From Carboxylicivirga sediminis (GTDB lineage: Bacteria > Bacteroidota > Bacteroidia > Bacteroidales > Marinilabiliaceae), in contig NZ_JAGTAR010000042.1 of NCBI RefSeq assembly GCF_018156225.1, forward strand, positions 1 through 46,816: 46,816 nucleotides of DNA, in the 5' to 3' direction. Both the position numbers and the translations under genes were made by a program. The notes below the pieces were generated by a model. It saw only the letters and a list, made by a program, of their open reading frames with translations. It did no database searches and had not been told where the DNA came from. Below, one piece after another: positions 45,079-46,816 of the stretch; position 1 is the stretch's first letter; every line of letters begins with the position of its first letter.

Positions 45079-45850
45079 AAGAAACCAGATAAAAGATTTA
45101 GCAGAATTTCTAGCTCTTGAGCATGATGAAACTGTTACTCCATTAAATAAAATTGCTGATTTAGAAGAGCTACCTATATTTTATGATGATTATGGAAATG
45201 CTTTTGATGGAACTCTAGTTTATGATAAAAGCTATTACATACACATAAATACTGCACTCGGAAACACTTCTGATAAAGAAAGAGGGCGTTTTACATTAGC
45301 CCATGAGCTTGGGCACTACTTCATTGACAGCCATAGGATTGCTTTAAGAGCTGGTTTGATTAAACCGCATCCATCAAGATATAATAAAAACAAACATCAA
45401 GTAATTGAACTTGAAGCTGATTATTTTGCTTCTTGTATTTTGATGCCTGAAAAGAGATTTAGAAAAGACTGTGAAAAGTATCGAAAATTCGATTATCAAG
45501 TTATTGAAAATTTAGCAAAGCAATATTTAGTAAGTATTACGGCATGTGCTATTCGTTTTGCTGACATTGGAACACACCCGATTATGGTTGTATATATGGA
45601 AGATAATCGTATTGCTTGGAAATGGCAAAGTAATGATTTTCGATTCTGGAAATTAGCCGATGGTAAAGAAGTTGTGCCAAAAGACAGTTTAGCAGGTAAA
45701 TATTTTAATACAGGTACGGGTGAAAAAAGAACAGAGGAATTATGGGGTGTTGACTGGTTTGATGGGATTAGTGATGATAATATCAACTTCAAAGTTTATG
45801 AACAGGTGATTCCATACAAGAATAAGGTTTTAAGTATCGTATGGTATTAG
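45059..45850 (+). CDS. ImmA/IrrE family metalloprotease
   Basis: A 263-residue protease of the COG2856 type. The zinc motif HELGH is at 82-86 in TLAHELGHYFIDSH, with a third ligand near Glu119 (ELEADYFAS). Relatives cleave a repressor (ImmR, DdrO) to release mobile-element or DNA-damage genes. Here no Xre-type repressor is adjacent; the 113-residue protein or the sigma factor is the likely substrate. It ends the three-gene operon and converges with the muramidase gene. Such proteases are common in phage and conjugative islands. Confidence 0.85.
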   Translation: MEINNRKRNQIKDLAEFLALEHDETVTPLNKIADLEELPIFYDDYGNAFDGTLVYDKSYYIHINTALGNTSDKERGRFTLAHELGHYFIDSHRIALRAGLIKPHPSRYNKNKHQVIELEADYFASCILMPEKRFRKDCEKYRKFDYQVIENLAKQYLVSITACAIRFADIGTHPIMVVYMEDNRIAWKWQSNDFRFWKLADGKEVVPKDSLAGKYFNTGTGEKRTEELWGVDWFDGISDDNINFKVYEQVIPYKNKVLSIVWY

Positions 45851-45902
45851 ATTAGATATTTCAGGAGGGATACGGATACTTAATTTTTAATTTGTATTAG
45901 TA

Positions 45903-46463
45903 CTAATCTTCAAACTCAATTTTGCCAATCCGTTTCAACCAACCCTCCAAAAATAAATGATTTTTGCCTTTCTTGGCAATCTTGTGGTAATAGCGAATTC
46001 TTGCTTTTTTGATTTCCCAAAATAGTTCCTTTGGCTGGCAATTGGCAATTGCTGCAAGGGTCATTTTACCAATAATACCGTCCATCTTTAAATCAGCTTC
46101 AAAGAATTGGTTTAGCACACGTTGAACACCTCTGGCTCCCCATACTCCACTATTAACGCACCAATCAAAAATGATTTCCTGTATTGAGCCATTGGATATT
46201 TCATCAATTTTAAACCTTTTGTAAAAGGTCTGCTCATAAAAACCCTTTACAAGCTCTGTCAATTGAGGAACATCAATCTTAAAGTTCCAAGGTATTTTTC
46301 CATAGGTTTCCTTGTAGGCATCAATGTATTGCCAACCTTCCCAATCGGGGTGCAAATTCCGGGCAACACCCATATAGGTTTCTCCACCTCGGTCGCCCTC
46401 TACATTGGCATAATAGCCTTCATGTTTGATTACACCATCAAACAACTCATCGAATGTTTTCAT
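45903..46463 (-). CDS. GH108-type N-acetylmuramidase (lysozyme)
   Basis: A 186-residue peptidoglycan hydrolase. The N-terminal GH108 motif shows the catalytic Glu in KHEGYY (residues 14-19) followed by GDRGGETYMGV, and the middle has IIFDWCVNSG. The C-terminal part (about 110-180) resembles a peptidoglycan-binding domain (VQRVLNQFF, DGIIGKMT). It overlaps the holin-like gene by four bases, forming a lysis-type pair usual in phages and phage-derived particles. No signal peptide is present, so export probably depends on the holin-like partner. Confidence 0.87.
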   Translation of the reverse strand: MKTFDELFDGVIKHEGYYANVEGDRGGETYMGVARNLHPDWEGWQYIDAYKETYGKIPWNFKIDVPQLTELVKGFYEQTFYKRFKIDEISNGSIQEIIFDWCVNSGVWGARGVQRVLNQFFEADLKMDGIIGKMTLAAIANCQPKELFWEIKKARIRYYHKIAKKGKNHLFLEGWLKRIGKIEFED

Positions 46464-46816
46464 TTTTTACGTCTGTTTTTAAGTTTGACATCATTTACTC
46501 CTGATATTGCACCACCGAAAAGAAAGTCAATAATGGTGCTTAGTTTAGTGGATATTCCACCATTAATACTGCTAACAAAAGCTATTTGCCAATCATCAAG
46601 CTGAATGGTATCGAAAATGAAGTAGTTCAGCATTACAAAAGTCAAAGCACACCAAGCAAGTAAGAAGAATATTGCAAAGGCTTTTTGAAGCCAACTGTCT
46701 TTCTGATACATCTCCCTGGCCGAACTCCTATCGGCAACTGCCATCTTAAAAAGTTCCATTTTCCCCTGGAGCTTTTCTTCTTGTGTGGTGAATATTTCAT
46801 CAATCAGCTTAGTACC
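46460..46816 (-). CDS. Holin-like membrane protein, N-terminus beyond the window
   Basis: The frame is open from the right edge (GTKLIDEIFTTQEEKLQGK precedes the first internal Met), so the visible 118 residues are the C-terminal part of a longer protein. Features are an acidic helical region, VADRSSAREMYQKD, two membrane helices (AFAIFFLLAWCALTFVML and the region INGGISTKLSTIIDFLFGG) and a basic tail. This pattern is typical of holin-like proteins paired with muramidases in Bacteroidota phages. It overlaps the muramidase start by four bases. Confidence 0.7.
   Translation of the reverse strand, partial: GTKLIDEIFTTQEEKLQGKMELFKMAVADRSSAREMYQKDSWLQKAFAIFFLLAWCALTFVMLNYFIFDTIQLDDWQIAFVSSINGGISTKLSTIIDFLFGGAISGVNDVKLKNRRKK

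Noticed and set aside
43865-45850. Toxin-antitoxin pair formed by the 41-residue protein or the 113-residue protein with the ImmA protease
   Set aside because: The 41-residue gene is divergent from the protease, and no toxin fold is visible. The COG2856-type HELGH motif fits a regulatory protease better.

Overview
The window reads as a chromosome segment of a Bacteroidota bacterium, most likely class Bacteroidia (a Marinilabiliales-like marine or anaerobic lineage is my guess). Evidence: several promoters match the Bacteroidota -7 consensus TAnnTTTG, Shine-Dalgarno sites are weak or absent, one protein carries a type IX secretion (T9SS) sorting tail, lipoproteins are many, and DUF5916 and the tandem MacB-type permeases are of the kinds usual in this phylum. 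I saw no rRNA, tRNA or CRISPR array.

Left part (1-31.2 kb) is mostly ordinary core genome. On the minus strand lies a four-gene unit of ECF sigma factor, anti-sigma-like membrane protein, sensor-like lipoprotein and cyclophilin lipoprotein (407-3099). Divergent from it is a MacB-type efflux locus: one ATPase, two different FtsX-type permeases, two different HlyD/MacA adaptors and a TolC-like outer-membrane protein (3431-10721). Then follow tsaB, a DUF3108 protein, efp, a SpoIIE-type phosphatase, tyrS, a DUF5916 outer-membrane protein, a His-rich surface protein, an M28 peptidase, a POT-type transporter, a chemoreceptor, an RRM RNA-binding protein, a Nudix hydrolase, two EamA transporters (one RarD), an ElaA-like acetyltransferase and a PhoR/PhoB-like two-component pair.

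Middle part (31.2-40.1 kb) is lineage-specific. It holds a small exported protein behind five TGAC repeats spaced one helical turn apart, two tandem paralogues made only of GH2-type sugar-binding jelly rolls, an exported esterase, a lipoprotein with ExbD-like domains, an LRR protein with a T9SS tail, a helical protein of unknown role, a GC-rich block of degenerate ~41-bp repeats, and an acidic lipoprotein.

Right part (40.4 kb to the edge) looks like an integrated AT-rich island. A tyrosine recombinase is followed by a compact minus-strand operon: a 41-residue basic peptide too short for ordinary ORF calling, a ubiquitin-like beta-grasp protein, an E2-like protein, and a JAB/JAMM peptidase fused to an E1 (ThiF) enzyme. 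Divergent from this operon, across a perfect 10+1+10 bp palindrome, is a three-gene operon of a sigma factor, a 113-residue unknown protein and an ImmA/IrrE metalloprotease. A GH108 muramidase and a partial holin-like protein close the window. The ubiquitin-like operon and its sigma/protease partner are the strongest candidate for an under-described system, probably defence or stress linked. Three positions suggest non-standard chemistry: the Ubl has no C-terminal Gly-Gly, the E1 has no Cys at the usual ThiF/MoeB position, and the E2 has only one Cys and no HPN motif.
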